A stretch of 64,000 bases of DNA from Pectobacterium cacticida. GTDB lineage: Bacteria > Pseudomonadota > Gammaproteobacteria > Enterobacterales > Enterobacteriaceae. The position numbers and the translations under genes are program-made. Under the pieces are notes generated by a model. That model made no database searches. It was not told the origin of the DNA and saw nothing but the letters and a program-made list of their open reading frames with translations. Shown here piece after piece: positions 8,674-18,258 of this stretch. The first letter of the stretch is position 1; the number at the start of each line of letters is the position of its first letter. The stretch spans positions 868,001 through 932,000 of the forward strand of contig NZ_CP133656.1 of assembly GCF_036885195.1 (NCBI RefSeq), written 5' to 3'.

Positions 8674-9531
8674 TTGCTGAAGTATCGCCTGATTACTGCT
8701 TTTATTTTAATCCCTATCGTTATTGCGGCGCTTTTTTTACTGCCTCCCTTGGGATTCACGCTGGTTACGCTGGCGGTATGTATGTTAGCCGCGTGGGAGT
8801 GGGGCCAATTGGCTGGTTTCGCCTCTTATGGGCAACGCCTATGGCTTGCGATCCTATGTGGCCTGTTATTGGCCTTGATGTTGTTATCTCTCCCAGCCTA
8901 TCATTACTCCGTCCATATTCCGCAGATCAGTATCGCGCTCTGGTCATCACTTGTGTGGTGGGGTATCGCGCTATTTTTAGTGTTGTTCTATCCGGCTTCA
9001 GCTTCACTCTGGCGGCATTCGCGTGCGCTGCGTCTGGTATTCGGCATTATGACAATTGTTCCTTTTTTCTGGGGTATGATTGCGCTTCGCCATTACCATT
9101 ACGCGCTGGATCCCTTTGCGGGAGCATGGTGGTTACTGTACGTCATGTTATTGGTGTGGGGAGCGGACAGCGGAGCCTACTTGTTTGGCAAATTATTGGG
9201 TAAACGTAAGCTTGCGCCAAAAGTTTCACCGGGAAAAACCTGGGAGGGCTTTCTGGGAGGCCTGGCAACCTCTGCACTCATCTCTTTGCTGTTTAGCTTC
9301 TATGCGCCACTGACCGTGGTGACATCGACGTTGCTAATTTGTTCGATTGCGGCTGCGCTGGCCTCGGTGCTGGGGGATTTAACGGAAAGCATGTTTAAAC
9401 GTGAGGCGGGCATCAAAGATAGTAGCCATTTGATTCCTGGCCACGGTGGCGTGCTCGATCGTATCGATAGTCTGACGGCTGCGGTTCCCGTATTTTCTTG
9501 CCTGATGCTGCTGTTGTTTAGCGTGGCTTAG
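8674..9531 (+). CDS. cdsA: Phosphatidate cytidylyltransferase (CDP-diglyceride synthase)
   Basis: Integral inner-membrane enzyme that makes CDP-diacylglycerol from CTP and phosphatidate. The 285-residue protein has about eight hydrophobic segments and the family signature near the C-terminus (SMFKREAGIKDSSHL then IPGHGGVLDRID). The start is a TTG at 8674, supported by a strong AGGGGGA ribosome site at 8663-8669. It lies between uppS and rseP in one operon. Confidence 0.96.
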   Translation: MLKYRLITAFILIPIVIAALFLLPPLGFTLVTLAVCMLAAWEWGQLAGFASYGQRLWLAILCGLLLALMLLSLPAYHYSVHIPQISIALWSSLVWWGIALFLVLFYPASASLWRHSRALRLVFGIMTIVPFFWGMIALRHYHYALDPFAGAWWLLYVMLLVWGADSGAYLFGKLLGKRKLAPKVSPGKTWEGFLGGLATSALISLLFSFYAPLTVVTSTLLICSIAAALASVLGDLTESMFKREAGIKDSSHLIPGHGGVLDRIDSLTAAVPVFSCLMLLLFSVA

Positions 9532-9552
9532 GATAAACTGATAGAGCTATTT

Positions 9553-10908
9553 ATGCTGAGTTTTCTCTGGAATCTTGCCGCGTTTATCATTGCACTTGGC
9601 GCATTGGTCACCGTCCATGAGTTTGGCCATTTCTGGGTGGCGCGTCGTTGCGGCGTGAAAGTTGAACGTTTTTCCATAGGTTTTGGGCGCGCACTTTGGC
9701 GGCGTCGCGATCGTACCGGCACAGAATTTGTGGTTGCGTTAATCCCACTGGGCGGTTACGTCAAAATGTTGGATGAGAGAGTTGATTCCGTTGCGCCAGA
9801 GTTTCGCCACCAATCATTTAATCGTAAAACTGTCTGGCAGCGCGCGGCGATCGTGAGTGCGGGTCCGCTAGCCAATTTCCTGTTTGCTATAGCCGCTTAC
9901 TGGCTGGTATTTATTCTGGGCGTGCCGGGCGTGCGACCGGTGGTGGGTGAAATTTTGCCCAACTCTATTGCGGCGCAGGCTGAAATATCGCCAGGAATGG
10001 AACTAAAGTCTATCGATGGTATCGAAACGCCTGATTGGGACTCGGCGCGTCTGGCGTTGATCGGTAAAATCGGTGATAGCGAGGTCGAAATCGGTGTCGC
10101 GCCTTTAGGGAGCGATCGTGTTGTTCGAAAAACGCTGGATTTACGTGATTGGCAGTTTGAGCCAGATAAGCAAGATCCTGCCTCCTCACTCGGAATTATT
10201 CCGCGCGGGCCGCAAATAGAGCCGATATTGCAGCAAGTACAAGCCGGTTCGGCGGCAGAGGAAGCCGGTTTGCAAGTCGGTGATAGGATCGTTAAAGTCA
10301 ACGGGCAGGCATTAACGCAATGGCGAGATTTTGTTGTTGCCGTGCGCGATAATCCGGGGCATGCCATTGCTTTGGAGGTAGAGCGTAAAGGTTCGACAGT
10401 TGCATTGACGTTAACGCCAGCCAGCAAATCCGATGGGAATGGCAGTGTGGTGGGGTTGGCAGGTGTCATGCCTAGCGTAACGCCATTACCTGAAGAATTT
10501 AGGACAGTACGACAGTATGGGCCGTTTGGCGCGATCTATCAGGCAACGGACAAAACCTGGCAACTGATGCGATTGACCGTCAGTATGTTAGGGAAACTGG
10601 TCGTGGGTGATGTTAAGCTGAACAACCTGAGCGGGCCTATTTCGATTGCTCAGGGGGCGGGAATGTCAGCAGATTATGGATTGATTTATTATCTGATGTT
10701 TTTAGCCTTAATCAGCGTCAACCTGGGGGTTATCAATCTATTCCCTCTGCCGGTATTGGATGGTGGACACCTGCTCTTTCTGGCAGTTGAAAAACTCAAA
10801 GGCAGGCCGGTTTCTGAGCGTGTGCAAGATGTCAGCTATCGCATTGGCACAGTGTTGCTAATGCTGTTAATGGGGCTTGCACTTTTCAATGATTTCTCTC
10901 GTCTTTAG
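9553..10908 (+). CDS. rseP: RseP site-2 intramembrane zinc metalloprotease
   Basis: Cuts the anti-sigma factor RseA inside the membrane after DegS, releasing sigma-E; it also clears remnant signal peptides. The 451-residue protein has the HExxH zinc motif in the first membrane segment (H22, E23, H26), two PDZ domains between about 115 and 310 (GLQVGDRIVKVNGQ in the second) and the third zinc ligand in FPLPVLDGGH near residue 402. It precedes bamA and skp, sigma-E regulon members in E. coli. Confidence 0.97.
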   Translation: MLSFLWNLAAFIIALGALVTVHEFGHFWVARRCGVKVERFSIGFGRALWRRRDRTGTEFVVALIPLGGYVKMLDERVDSVAPEFRHQSFNRKTVWQRAAIVSAGPLANFLFAIAAYWLVFILGVPGVRPVVGEILPNSIAAQAEISPGMELKSIDGIETPDWDSARLALIGKIGDSEVEIGVAPLGSDRVVRKTLDLRDWQFEPDKQDPASSLGIIPRGPQIEPILQQVQAGSAAEEAGLQVGDRIVKVNGQALTQWRDFVVAVRDNPGHAIALEVERKGSTVALTLTPASKSDGNGSVVGLAGVMPSVTPLPEEFRTVRQYGPFGAIYQATDKTWQLMRLTVSMLGKLVVGDVKLNNLSGPISIAQGAGMSADYGLIYYLMFLALISVNLGVINLFPLPVLDGGHLLFLAVEKLKGRPVSERVQDVSYRIGTVLLMLLMGLALFNDFSRL

Positions 10909-10943
10909 ACGCGAGATTAGGTTAGGAAAAACGCATAACAACG

Positions 10944-13376
10944 ATGGCGATCAAAAAGTTGCTCATAGCGTCGCTGCTGTTTAGCAGCGCAACCGTATAC
11001 GGTGCAGACGGGTTCGTAGTGAAGGACATTCATTTCGAGGGCCTGCAAAGGGTAGCCGTCGGCGCTGCATTACTCAGTATGCCCGTCCGCGTTGGCGATA
11101 CCATCGGTGACGATGATATTGGCAACACCATCCGTGCCTTGTTTGCGACTGGAAATTTCGAGGATGTTCGTGTCCTGCGCGATGGCGGGACGTTGATTGT
11201 GCAGGTGAAAGAGCGTCCGACAATCGCCAGTGTCACCTTTTCCGGCAATAAGTCCGTCAAAGACGACATGTTGAAAGAAAACCTGGAGGCCTCCGGCGTA
11301 CGTGTCGGCGAAGCGCTGGATCGTACTGCGCTCACCAGCATTGAAAAAGGGTTAGAAGATTTCTACTACAGCGTGGGCAAGTACAGCGCATCAGTCAAAG
11401 CCGTTGTTACGCCCCTCCCACGTAATCGCGTAGACCTGAAGCTGGTTTTCACCGAAGGGGTTTCCGCTAAGATCCAGCAGATCAATGTTATCGGTAATAA
11501 AGCATTCAGCTCTGATGAATTAATCTCGCGTTTCCAATTGCGTGATGAAGTGCCGTGGTGGAATGTGGTCGGCGATCGTAAATACCAGAAACAGAAACTA
11601 TCTGGTGACCTGGAAACGCTACGAAGTTTCTATCTGGATCGTGGATATGCACGCTTCAACATTGATTCCACTCAAGTAAGCTTAACGCCGGATAAGAAAG
11701 GCATCTATATCACCATCAATATGACCGAAGGCGACCAATACAAACTGTCCGGTGTCGTGGTGAAAGGTAATCTGGCAGGGCATTCGGCAGAAATTGAAGG
11801 GTTGACGAAGATTGAACCCGGCGAACTCTACAACGGTGCGAAAGTGACTAGGATGGAGGAAGAGATCAAAACGCTGTTAGGGCGTTATGGTTATGCCTAT
11901 CCGCGTGTCGTCACACAGCCGGAGATTAATGACGCCGATAAGACGGTGAAGTTAAATATCAATGTGGATGCGGGTAACCGTTTCTATGTCCGCCATATTC
12001 GTTTTGAAGGTAACGACACCTCTAAAGATGCCGTTTTACGCCGTGAAATGCGCCAGATGGAAGGTGCCTGGCTGGGTAATGATCTGGTTGAACAGGGCAA
12101 AGAGCGCCTAAATCGATTAGGGTTCTTTGAAAATGTTGACGTAGAAACCCAGCGCGTTCCTGGCGTTCCCGATCAGGTTGATGTGACTTACAAAGTCAAA
12201 GAACGCAACACCGGCACATTCAACTTCGGTGTTGGTTTTGGTACGGAAAGCGGCGTAAGTTTCCAGGCTGGTGTTCAACAGGATAACTGGTTGGGAACGG
12301 GTAACTCCGTTGGGATCAGTGGGACGAAAAACGATTACCAGACGTATGCCGAACTGTCGCTTACGGATCCGTACTTCACCGTTGATGGCGTCAGCCTTGG
12401 CGGTCGTATCTTTTATAACAAATTTGAAGCGTCAGACGCTGATTTGTCCGATTACACCAACGTGAGCTATGGTGTTGGCAGTACCCTCGGCTTCCCAATC
12501 AATGAAAACAATTCGCTGCGTATCGGCCTGGATTATGTTCATAACGATCTGTCAGATATGCGACCGCAGTTGGCGATGTGGCGTTATCTTAATTCAGTGG
12601 GGGTGAATCCTTCCGTGGTTGAGGAAGGTAATAAATCTAGCGCCGATTTCAAAGCGAACGATTTCTTCCTGAATACCGGGTGGTCATATAACAATCTGGA
12701 TCGCGGTTATTTCCCAACCAAAGGAACGCGTGCCTCCGCGAATGCCAAGATTGCTGTGCCGGGTTCGGATAATGAATACTACAAACTGACGTTTGATGCG
12801 GCGAGTTATTTCCCATTAACCGATAGCGGTAACTGGGTGGTGATGGGGCGCACGCGTGCGGGCTACGCTGATGGGATAGGTAGTAAAGAAGTCCCGTTCT
12901 ACGACAACTTTTATGCCGGTGGTTCCAGTACGGTGCGTGGTTTCCAGTCAAATACGATTGGGCCGAAAGCGGCGTATTATCAGTGTGCTAAGCCTCTCCC
13001 TGGTTCTTATTCCGGTTGCCCGATTGATACAGACAACCTGGATGATGCTGTAGGGGGCAATGCGATGGCCGTGCTCAGTGCGGAACTCATTGTGCCGACC
13101 CCGTTTATCAGTGATAAATATGCCAATTCCGTGCGGACATCCTTCTTTGTCGATGGCGGTACGGTGTGGGATACCAACTGGAAAAATACGGCTGAAACCG
13201 TAAAAGCTGGCGTACCAGATTACAGTAAGGCGAGCAACTTCCGCGTTTCCAGCGGCATCGCTTTACAGTGGATGTCTCCGCTTGGGCCATTGGTCTTTTC
13301 CTATGCCCAGCCGGTTAAAAAGTACGATGGAGACAAGTCGGAACAGTTCCAGTTTAACATCGGTAAAACCTGGTAG
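10944..13376 (+). CDS. bamA: Outer membrane protein assembly factor BamA
   Basis: Core of the BAM complex that folds beta-barrel proteins into the outer membrane. The 810-residue precursor has a signal peptide (MAIKKLLIASLLFSSATVYG), five POTRA repeats to about residue 420, and a 16-strand Omp85 barrel with the conserved VRGF loop motif (STVRGFQSN). It ends in the aromatic outer-membrane signature (NIGKTW). Its partner chaperone gene skp lies directly downstream. Confidence 0.98.
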   Translation: MAIKKLLIASLLFSSATVYGADGFVVKDIHFEGLQRVAVGAALLSMPVRVGDTIGDDDIGNTIRALFATGNFEDVRVLRDGGTLIVQVKERPTIASVTFSGNKSVKDDMLKENLEASGVRVGEALDRTALTSIEKGLEDFYYSVGKYSASVKAVVTPLPRNRVDLKLVFTEGVSAKIQQINVIGNKAFSSDELISRFQLRDEVPWWNVVGDRKYQKQKLSGDLETLRSFYLDRGYARFNIDSTQVSLTPDKKGIYITINMTEGDQYKLSGVVVKGNLAGHSAEIEGLTKIEPGELYNGAKVTRMEEEIKTLLGRYGYAYPRVVTQPEINDADKTVKLNINVDAGNRFYVRHIRFEGNDTSKDAVLRREMRQMEGAWLGNDLVEQGKERLNRLGFFENVDVETQRVPGVPDQVDVTYKVKERNTGTFNFGVGFGTESGVSFQAGVQQDNWLGTGNSVGISGTKNDYQTYAELSLTDPYFTVDGVSLGGRIFYNKFEASDADLSDYTNVSYGVGSTLGFPINENNSLRIGLDYVHNDLSDMRPQLAMWRYLNSVGVNPSVVEEGNKSSADFKANDFFLNTGWSYNNLDRGYFPTKGTRASANAKIAVPGSDNEYYKLTFDAASYFPLTDSGNWVVMGRTRAGYADGIGSKEVPFYDNFYAGGSSTVRGFQSNTIGPKAAYYQCAKPLPGSYSGCPIDTDNLDDAVGGNAMAVLSAELIVPTPFISDKYANSVRTSFFVDGGTVWDTNWKNTAETVKAGVPDYSKASNFRVSSGIALQWMSPLGPLVFSYAQPVKKYDGDKSEQFQFNIGKTW

Positions 13377-13513
13377 TGTGACGTGCTTAGGTCGTATGCA
13401 GAGAATGCTGCATCGCTATTTAGCATCAATATTGGGAACACCGTTGATGTCATGATGCGATGCTCGTCATCAAAGTATTAGGGCCCAAATGGGGTCAGGT
13501 TGAGGAGTTTATA

Positions 13514-14011
13514 GTGAAAAAGTGGTTATGTGCCGTAGGATTCGGTTTAGCATTGGTGGCTTCAGCCAGCGTTCAGGCTGCTGACAAAATTGCCGTTGTT
13601 AACGTTTCCAGCATTTTCCAACAATTGCCGCAGCGTGAAGCCGTTGGCAAACAACTGGAAAATGAATTTAAAGGTCGCGCTTCCGAGTTGCAAACCATGG
13701 AAAACAGTTTGCAGACCAAGATGCAGAAACTGCAACGCGATGGTTCCACGATGAAAGCGAGCGAACGCACTAAGATGGAAAAAGACATCATGGCGCAGCG
13801 TGAGGAATTTTCCAAAAAAGCGCAGGCTTTCGATCAAGACAACCGTCGTCGCCAGATGGAAGAGCGCAATAAGATCCTGAGCCGAATTCAGAATGCAGTG
13901 AAAGCCGTGGCAAGCAAAGAAGGTTATGATGTCGTCATCGATGCTAACGCCGTTGCCTATGTAGCGAATGCGAAAGATATCACTGCCGATGTGCTGAAAC
14001 AGGTTAAATAA
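13514..14011 (+). CDS. skp: Periplasmic chaperone Skp
   Basis: A trimeric periplasmic holdase that escorts unfolded outer-membrane proteins to BamA. The GTG start at 13514 (protein MKKWLCAVGFGLALVASASV) has a TGAGGA site 8 bases upstream and begins a proper signal peptide; the longer open frame from 13460 lacks one. The 165-residue product is rich in charged helical sequence (NEFKGRASELQ, RRQMEERNKIL) and ends DITADVLKQVK, as in E. coli. lpxD starts 3 bases after its stop. Confidence 0.97.
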   Translation: MKKWLCAVGFGLALVASASVQAADKIAVVNVSSIFQQLPQREAVGKQLENEFKGRASELQTMENSLQTKMQKLQRDGSTMKASERTKMEKDIMAQREEFSKKAQAFDQDNRRRQMEERNKILSRIQNAVKAVASKEGYDVVIDANAVAYVANAKDITADVLKQVK

Positions 14012-14014
14012 ACC

Positions 14015-15037
14015 ATGTTTTCAATTCGACTGGGCGAATTAGCTCAACAGTTGGATGCACAATTACACGGTGATGGCGACATCGTCATCACCGCTGTTGC
14101 TTCAATGCATTCGGCAAAAACCGGACAAATTACATTTCTTTCTGACAGCCGTTACCGTGAGCAATTGGCTAGTACGAAGGCGTCGGCCGTTGTGCTGGCG
14201 GAAGCGGATTTGCCATATTGTCAGGTTGCCGCGCTGGTGGTGAAAAACCCCTATCTTACCTATGCGCGCATGGCGCAACTGCTGGATACTACGCCACAGC
14301 CAGCAACGGATATTGCACCTAGCGCAGTGATATCTCCGGATGCGACGTTGGGGCAGCAGGTGTCTGTTGGCGCTAATGCCGTTATAGAATCCGGTGCGCA
14401 CTTGGGTGATGGCGTAGTCATTGGTCCCGGCTGTTTTATTGGCAAAGAAGCACGCATTGGTGCCGGTACGCGTTTGTGGGCAAACGTGACAATTTATCAC
14501 CGCGTAGAAGTAGGCGAGCATTGTCTGATCCAATCGGGCGCGGTTATCGGGTCGGATGGTTTTGGCTATGCTAACGATCGTGGCATCTGGGTAAAAATCC
14601 CGCAGCTAGGGACGGTTATTATTGGCGATCGCGTTGAGATTGGTGCTAGCACGACCATCGACCGCGGCGCGTTAGATGATACGGTCATTGGCAATGGCGT
14701 CATCATCGATAACCAATGTCAGATTGCGCACAACGTTGTGATTGGCGACAATACCGCCGTAGCCGGTGGCGTCATTATGGCGGGTAGCTTGAAAATCGGG
14801 CGTTATTGCATGATTGGCGGCGCCAGCGTAATTAATGGGCATATGGAAATCTGCGATAAAGTGACGGTAACGGGAATGGGGATGGTCATGCGACCAATCA
14901 CTAAACCTGGCGTATACTCTTCGGGTATTCCTTTACAACCCAACAAGGTATGGCGCAAAACCGCAGCACTGGTGATGAATATTGATGAGATAAGCAAACG
15001 GTTGAAAGCCGTTGAACGAAAAGTCGATAACGTTTAA
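14015..15037 (+). CDS. lpxD: UDP-3-O-(3-hydroxymyristoyl)glucosamine N-acyltransferase
   Basis: Third step of lipid A synthesis: adds the N-linked hydroxyacyl chain from acyl-ACP. The 340-residue protein has an N-terminal uridine-binding domain, then a left-handed beta helix of hexapeptide repeats (about 100-320) with the catalytic H239 in NQCQIAHNVVIGDN, and a C-terminal helix. It belongs to the skp-lpxD-fabZ-lpxA-lpxB run. A long hairpin (15056-15097) lies between it and fabZ. Confidence 0.98.
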   Translation: MFSIRLGELAQQLDAQLHGDGDIVITAVASMHSAKTGQITFLSDSRYREQLASTKASAVVLAEADLPYCQVAALVVKNPYLTYARMAQLLDTTPQPATDIAPSAVISPDATLGQQVSVGANAVIESGAHLGDGVVIGPGCFIGKEARIGAGTRLWANVTIYHRVEVGEHCLIQSGAVIGSDGFGYANDRGIWVKIPQLGTVIIGDRVEIGASTTIDRGALDDTVIGNGVIIDNQCQIAHNVVIGDNTAVAGGVIMAGSLKIGRYCMIGGASVINGHMEICDKVTVTGMGMVMRPITKPGVYSSGIPLQPNKVWRKTAALVMNIDEISKRLKAVERKVDNV

Positions 15038-15055
15038 TCACTTGTATTTTATTTG

Positions 15056-15097
15056 CGGCCTGCCTGAAGACGCCTAATTTAGGGTCTGCGCAGGCCG
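15056..15097 (+). repeat. Inverted repeat between lpxD and fabZ
   Basis: CGGCCTGC at 15056-15063 pairs perfectly with GCAGGCCG at 15090-15097 around a 26-base loop. There is no T run after it, so it may be an mRNA-processing or attenuating structure rather than a terminator. Confidence 0.5.
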
Positions 15098-15138
15098 TGT
15101 TGTTGATGGCATCAGTTTTTATGGACAGGAAGAGTATT

Positions 15139-15594
15139 TTGACTACTGACACTCATACTCTGCATATTGAAGAGATCTTAGAATTATTACCGCACCGTTT
15201 TCCATTTTTGCTGGTTGATCGGGTACTGGATTTTGAAGAAGGGAAGTTTTTGCGTGCGGTGAAAAATGTGTCCTTCAATGAGCCTTTCTTTCAGGGTCAT
15301 TTCCCAGGCAAACCCATTTTTCCTGGCGTGCTGATCCTGGAAGCAATGGCTCAGGCAACGGGTATACTGGCGTTTAAAAGCGTAGGGAAACTGGAACCCG
15401 GTGAACTGTATTATTTCGCTGCTGTGGACGAAGCGCGCTTCAAGCGTCCAGTACAGCCTGGCGATCAAATGATCCTTGAAGTCGAATTCATCAAAGAGCG
15501 TCGCGGCGTTGCACGCTTTAAAGGTGTTGCCAAAGTAGATGGCGAAGTAGCCTGTGAAGCGTCGATGATGTGTGCTCGTCGTCGGGAGTCTTGA
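15139..15594 (+). CDS. fabZ: 3-hydroxyacyl-ACP dehydratase FabZ
   Basis: Dehydrates 3-hydroxyacyl-ACP during fatty acid elongation, competing with LpxA for 3-hydroxymyristoyl-ACP. The TTG start at 15139 (MTTDTHTLHIEEILELLPHR) is chosen because it gives the 151-residue E. coli-like protein and has an AGGAAGA site upstream; open sequence from 15097 is not conserved. The hot-dog-fold catalytic residues H54 (FQGHFPGKPIFPG) and E68 (ILEAMAQ) are present. It overlaps no neighbour; lpxA begins 4 bases later. Confidence 0.97.
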   Translation: MTTDTHTLHIEEILELLPHRFPFLLVDRVLDFEEGKFLRAVKNVSFNEPFFQGHFPGKPIFPGVLILEAMAQATGILAFKSVGKLEPGELYYFAAVDEARFKRPVQPGDQMILEVEFIKERRGVARFKGVAKVDGEVACEASMMCARRRES

Positions 15595-15598
15595 TAAC

Positions 15599-16387
15599 GT
15601 GATTGATAAAACCGCCTTTATTCATCCAAGCTCGATTGTTGAAGACGGTGCCAGTATAGGCGCTGGTGTTCATATCGGCCCCTTCTGCTATATCGGTTCT
15701 CAGGTCGAGATCGGCGCGGGAACGGTGCTGAAGTCACATGTCGTCATCAATGGCGTCACTAAGATTGGTTGCGACAACGAGATCTATCAATTTACGTCAA
15801 TTGGTGAAGTGAATCAGGATCTCAAATATGCCGGGGAACCAACGCGCGTAGAAATTGGCGATCGTAACCGCATTCGAGAGAGTGTTACGATTCATCGTGG
15901 TACGACACAAGGCGGTGGGTTGACGAAAGTTGGTAGCGATAACTTATTGATGATCAACACACATATCGCACATGACTGTGTTGTGGGCAATCGCTGTATT
16001 CTGGCGAATAATGCGACGCTGGGCGGTCATGTTTCCGTTGATGATTTCGCGATTATCGGTGGAATGACGGCGGTACATCAGTTCTGCATTATCGGTGCTC
16101 ACGTAATGGTGGGCGGTTGTTCCGGGGTGGCGCAGGACGTGCCGCCATATGTTATCGCGCAGGGTAACCATGCCACGCCATTTGGCCTGAATATAGAAGG
16201 TCTTAAGCGTCGAGGATTTGAAAAGGATACCCTGCATGCGATTCGTAATGCTTATCGGCTGATCTATCGCAGTGGTAAAACCCTGGATGAGGTGAAGCCG
16301 GAAATCGACGCATTGGCAGCGGAACATCCTGCGGTGCAGGCCTTTAGCGATTTCTTTGCCCGCTCTACTCGCGGTATCATCCGTTAG
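15599..16387 (+). CDS. lpxA: UDP-N-acetylglucosamine acyltransferase LpxA
   Basis: First committed step of lipid A synthesis, transferring 3-hydroxymyristate to UDP-GlcNAc. The GTG start at 15599 gives 262 residues, exactly the E. coli length; the open frame extends back to 15572 only within fabZ. It has a hexapeptide-repeat beta helix with catalytic H125 (INTHIAHDC) and the segment GGMTAVHQFCIIGAHVMVGG. lpxB begins 3 bases after the stop. Confidence 0.98.
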   Translation: MIDKTAFIHPSSIVEDGASIGAGVHIGPFCYIGSQVEIGAGTVLKSHVVINGVTKIGCDNEIYQFTSIGEVNQDLKYAGEPTRVEIGDRNRIRESVTIHRGTTQGGGLTKVGSDNLLMINTHIAHDCVVGNRCILANNATLGGHVSVDDFAIIGGMTAVHQFCIIGAHVMVGGCSGVAQDVPPYVIAQGNHATPFGLNIEGLKRRGFEKDTLHAIRNAYRLIYRSGKTLDEVKPEIDALAAEHPAVQAFSDFFARSTRGIIR

Positions 16388-16390
16388 CCT

Positions 16391-17542
16391 ATGGCATCAC
16401 GACCTTTAACGATAGGACTTGTTGCCGGGGAAACGTCCGGCGATATCCTCGGTGCCGGTTTAATCCGAGCGCTGAAAGAGAGGGTGCCAGATGCCCGCTT
16501 TGTCGGCGTTGCCGGGCCGCGCATGCAGGCAGAGGGATGCGAGTCCTGGTATGAGATGGAAGAACTGGCCGTAATGGGGATTGTGGAAGTGCTGGAACGG
16601 CTTCCTCGTCTGCTGAAAATTCGGCGGGACTTAACCCGACGCTTTTCCGAACTCCAACCCGATGTCTTTGTCGGTATTGATGCGCCTGATTTCAATATCA
16701 CTCTGGAAGGCAATCTTAAACGACGTGGCATTCATACGATCCATTATGTCAGCCCTTCTGTATGGGCATGGCGTCAAAAACGTGTTTTCAAAATAGGTAG
16801 AGCCACCGATCTGGTGTTGGCTTTTTTGCCTTTTGAAAAAGCGTTTTACGATCGTTTCAATGTGCCTTGTCGCTTTATCGGCCACACCATGGCCGATGCG
16901 ATGCCACTGCATCCCGATAAGCTGGCGGCGCGAGCCGCGTTGGGGATCGCACCAGATACACCCTGTCTGGCATTGCTACCGGGGAGTCGTGGCGCAGAAG
17001 TTGAGATGCTTAGTGCTGATTTTCTGCAAGCGGCAGCGCTGCTGCGCGAACAATTTCCCGATCTGCAAATTGTCGTTCCGCTGGTGAACAGCAAGCGGCG
17101 TGAGCAGTTTGAGCAGATCAAAAACAGTGTGGCTCCCGATTTACGCGTGCATTTGCTGGATGGCCGGGCGCGTGAAGCTATGCTTGCCAGTGATGCGGCG
17201 CTGTTGGCGTCTGGCACGGCGGCGCTGGAATGCATGCTGGCGAAATGTCCGATGGTGGTGGGGTACCGCATGAAGCCCTTCACCTTCTGGTTAGCGAAGC
17301 GTCTGGTTAAAACGCCGTGGGTGTCGTTACCCAATTTACTGTCAGGGCGTGAGCTGGTCACCGAATTGTTACAGACCGATTGTACGCCGGACAAGCTGGT
17401 TGCCGCCTTACTGCCGCTGTTTACCGATAGAGAAAAAACGGCTGAGCTTCTCGCGACGTTTGCCGATCTGCACCAGCAGATCCGCTGTAACGCTGACGAG
17501 CAGGCGGCACAGGCAGTGCTGGCATTAGCCAGTACGCGTTAA
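16391..17542 (+). CDS. lpxB: Lipid-A-disaccharide synthase
   Basis: Glycosyltransferase of family GT19 that joins UDP-2,3-diacylglucosamine to lipid X. The 383-residue protein has the N-terminal signature IGLVAGETSGDILGAGLI, the SPSVWAWRQKR segment, and the nucleotide-binding C-terminal half with LLPGSRGAEVEML. It is translated immediately after lpxA and followed by rnhB, as in E. coli. Confidence 0.98.
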   Translation: MASRPLTIGLVAGETSGDILGAGLIRALKERVPDARFVGVAGPRMQAEGCESWYEMEELAVMGIVEVLERLPRLLKIRRDLTRRFSELQPDVFVGIDAPDFNITLEGNLKRRGIHTIHYVSPSVWAWRQKRVFKIGRATDLVLAFLPFEKAFYDRFNVPCRFIGHTMADAMPLHPDKLAARAALGIAPDTPCLALLPGSRGAEVEMLSADFLQAAALLREQFPDLQIVVPLVNSKRREQFEQIKNSVAPDLRVHLLDGRAREAMLASDAALLASGTAALECMLAKCPMVVGYRMKPFTFWLAKRLVKTPWVSLPNLLSGRELVTELLQTDCTPDKLVAALLPLFTDREKTAELLATFADLHQQIRCNADEQAAQAVLALASTR

Positions 17543-17575
17543 TCATTCGATCCGTAATATCACGTTAAGCAAACC

Positions 17576-18172
17576 ATGAGTGAAATGTTTATTTATCCGT
17601 CAGCGACCTGTATCGCGGGCGTCGATGAGGTTGGACGCGGGCCTTTGGTGGGGGCGGTTGTGACGGCCGCTGTGATACTTGACCCAGCGCGACCCATTAT
17701 CGGACTAGCGGACTCAAAACAACTGAGTGAAAAACGTCGGCTGGCGCTCTATGATGAAATCAAAGAAAAAGCGCTAGCGTGGAGCCTGGGGCGGGCCGAG
17801 CCGGAAGAAATCGACCGCTTGAATATCCTGCATGCAACGCTGCTGGCGATGCAACGCGCAGTCGCCGGGTTGGCGATTGCACCAGATTATGTGCTTATTG
17901 ACGGCAATCGCTGTCCGGCGTTGCCAATGCCTGCTCAGGCTGTCGTTAAAGGAGATAGCCGCGTAGCCGAAATCAGCGCGGCGTCGATCATGGCGAAAGT
18001 CACTCGCGATCGTGAGATGGTTGAACTGGATCGCCGCTTTCCCGGCTATGGTTTCGCGCAACATAAGGGCTACCCGACGGCTTTTCATTTGGAGAAGCTG
18101 GCTACGTTGGGTGCCACCGCATTTCACCGTCGGAGCTTTGCGCCAGTAAAACGCGTGTTAGGGCTGGCGTAA
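17576..18172 (+). CDS. rnhB: Ribonuclease HII
   Basis: Removes single ribonucleotides and RNA-DNA junctions from DNA. The 198-residue protein has the catalytic acidic residues D17 and E18 in GVDEVGRGPLVGAVV and D109 in YVLIDGNR, plus the conserved SIMAKVTRDR and YPTAFH segments. An in-frame ATG at 17585 is an alternative start. It lies between lpxB and dnaE in the standard order. Confidence 0.97.
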   Translation: MSEMFIYPSATCIAGVDEVGRGPLVGAVVTAAVILDPARPIIGLADSKQLSEKRRLALYDEIKEKALAWSLGRAEPEEIDRLNILHATLLAMQRAVAGLAIAPDYVLIDGNRCPALPMPAQAVVKGDSRVAEISAASIMAKVTRDREMVELDRRFPGYGFAQHKGYPTAFHLEKLATLGATAFHRRSFAPVKRVLGLA

Positions 18173-18258
18173 GGCATCATTATTCACGCTCGGTATGGCT
18201 CTGCACAGGTATTGTGCCGTCGCCATGCTGGCTAATCGATAAATTCTGGGATCTGGAT

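Noticed and set aside
8666..8691. Sigma-E-like GGAACTT within the cdsA start region
   Set aside because: The nearest -10-like CCTGA is at a spacing of 14, too short for confidence.
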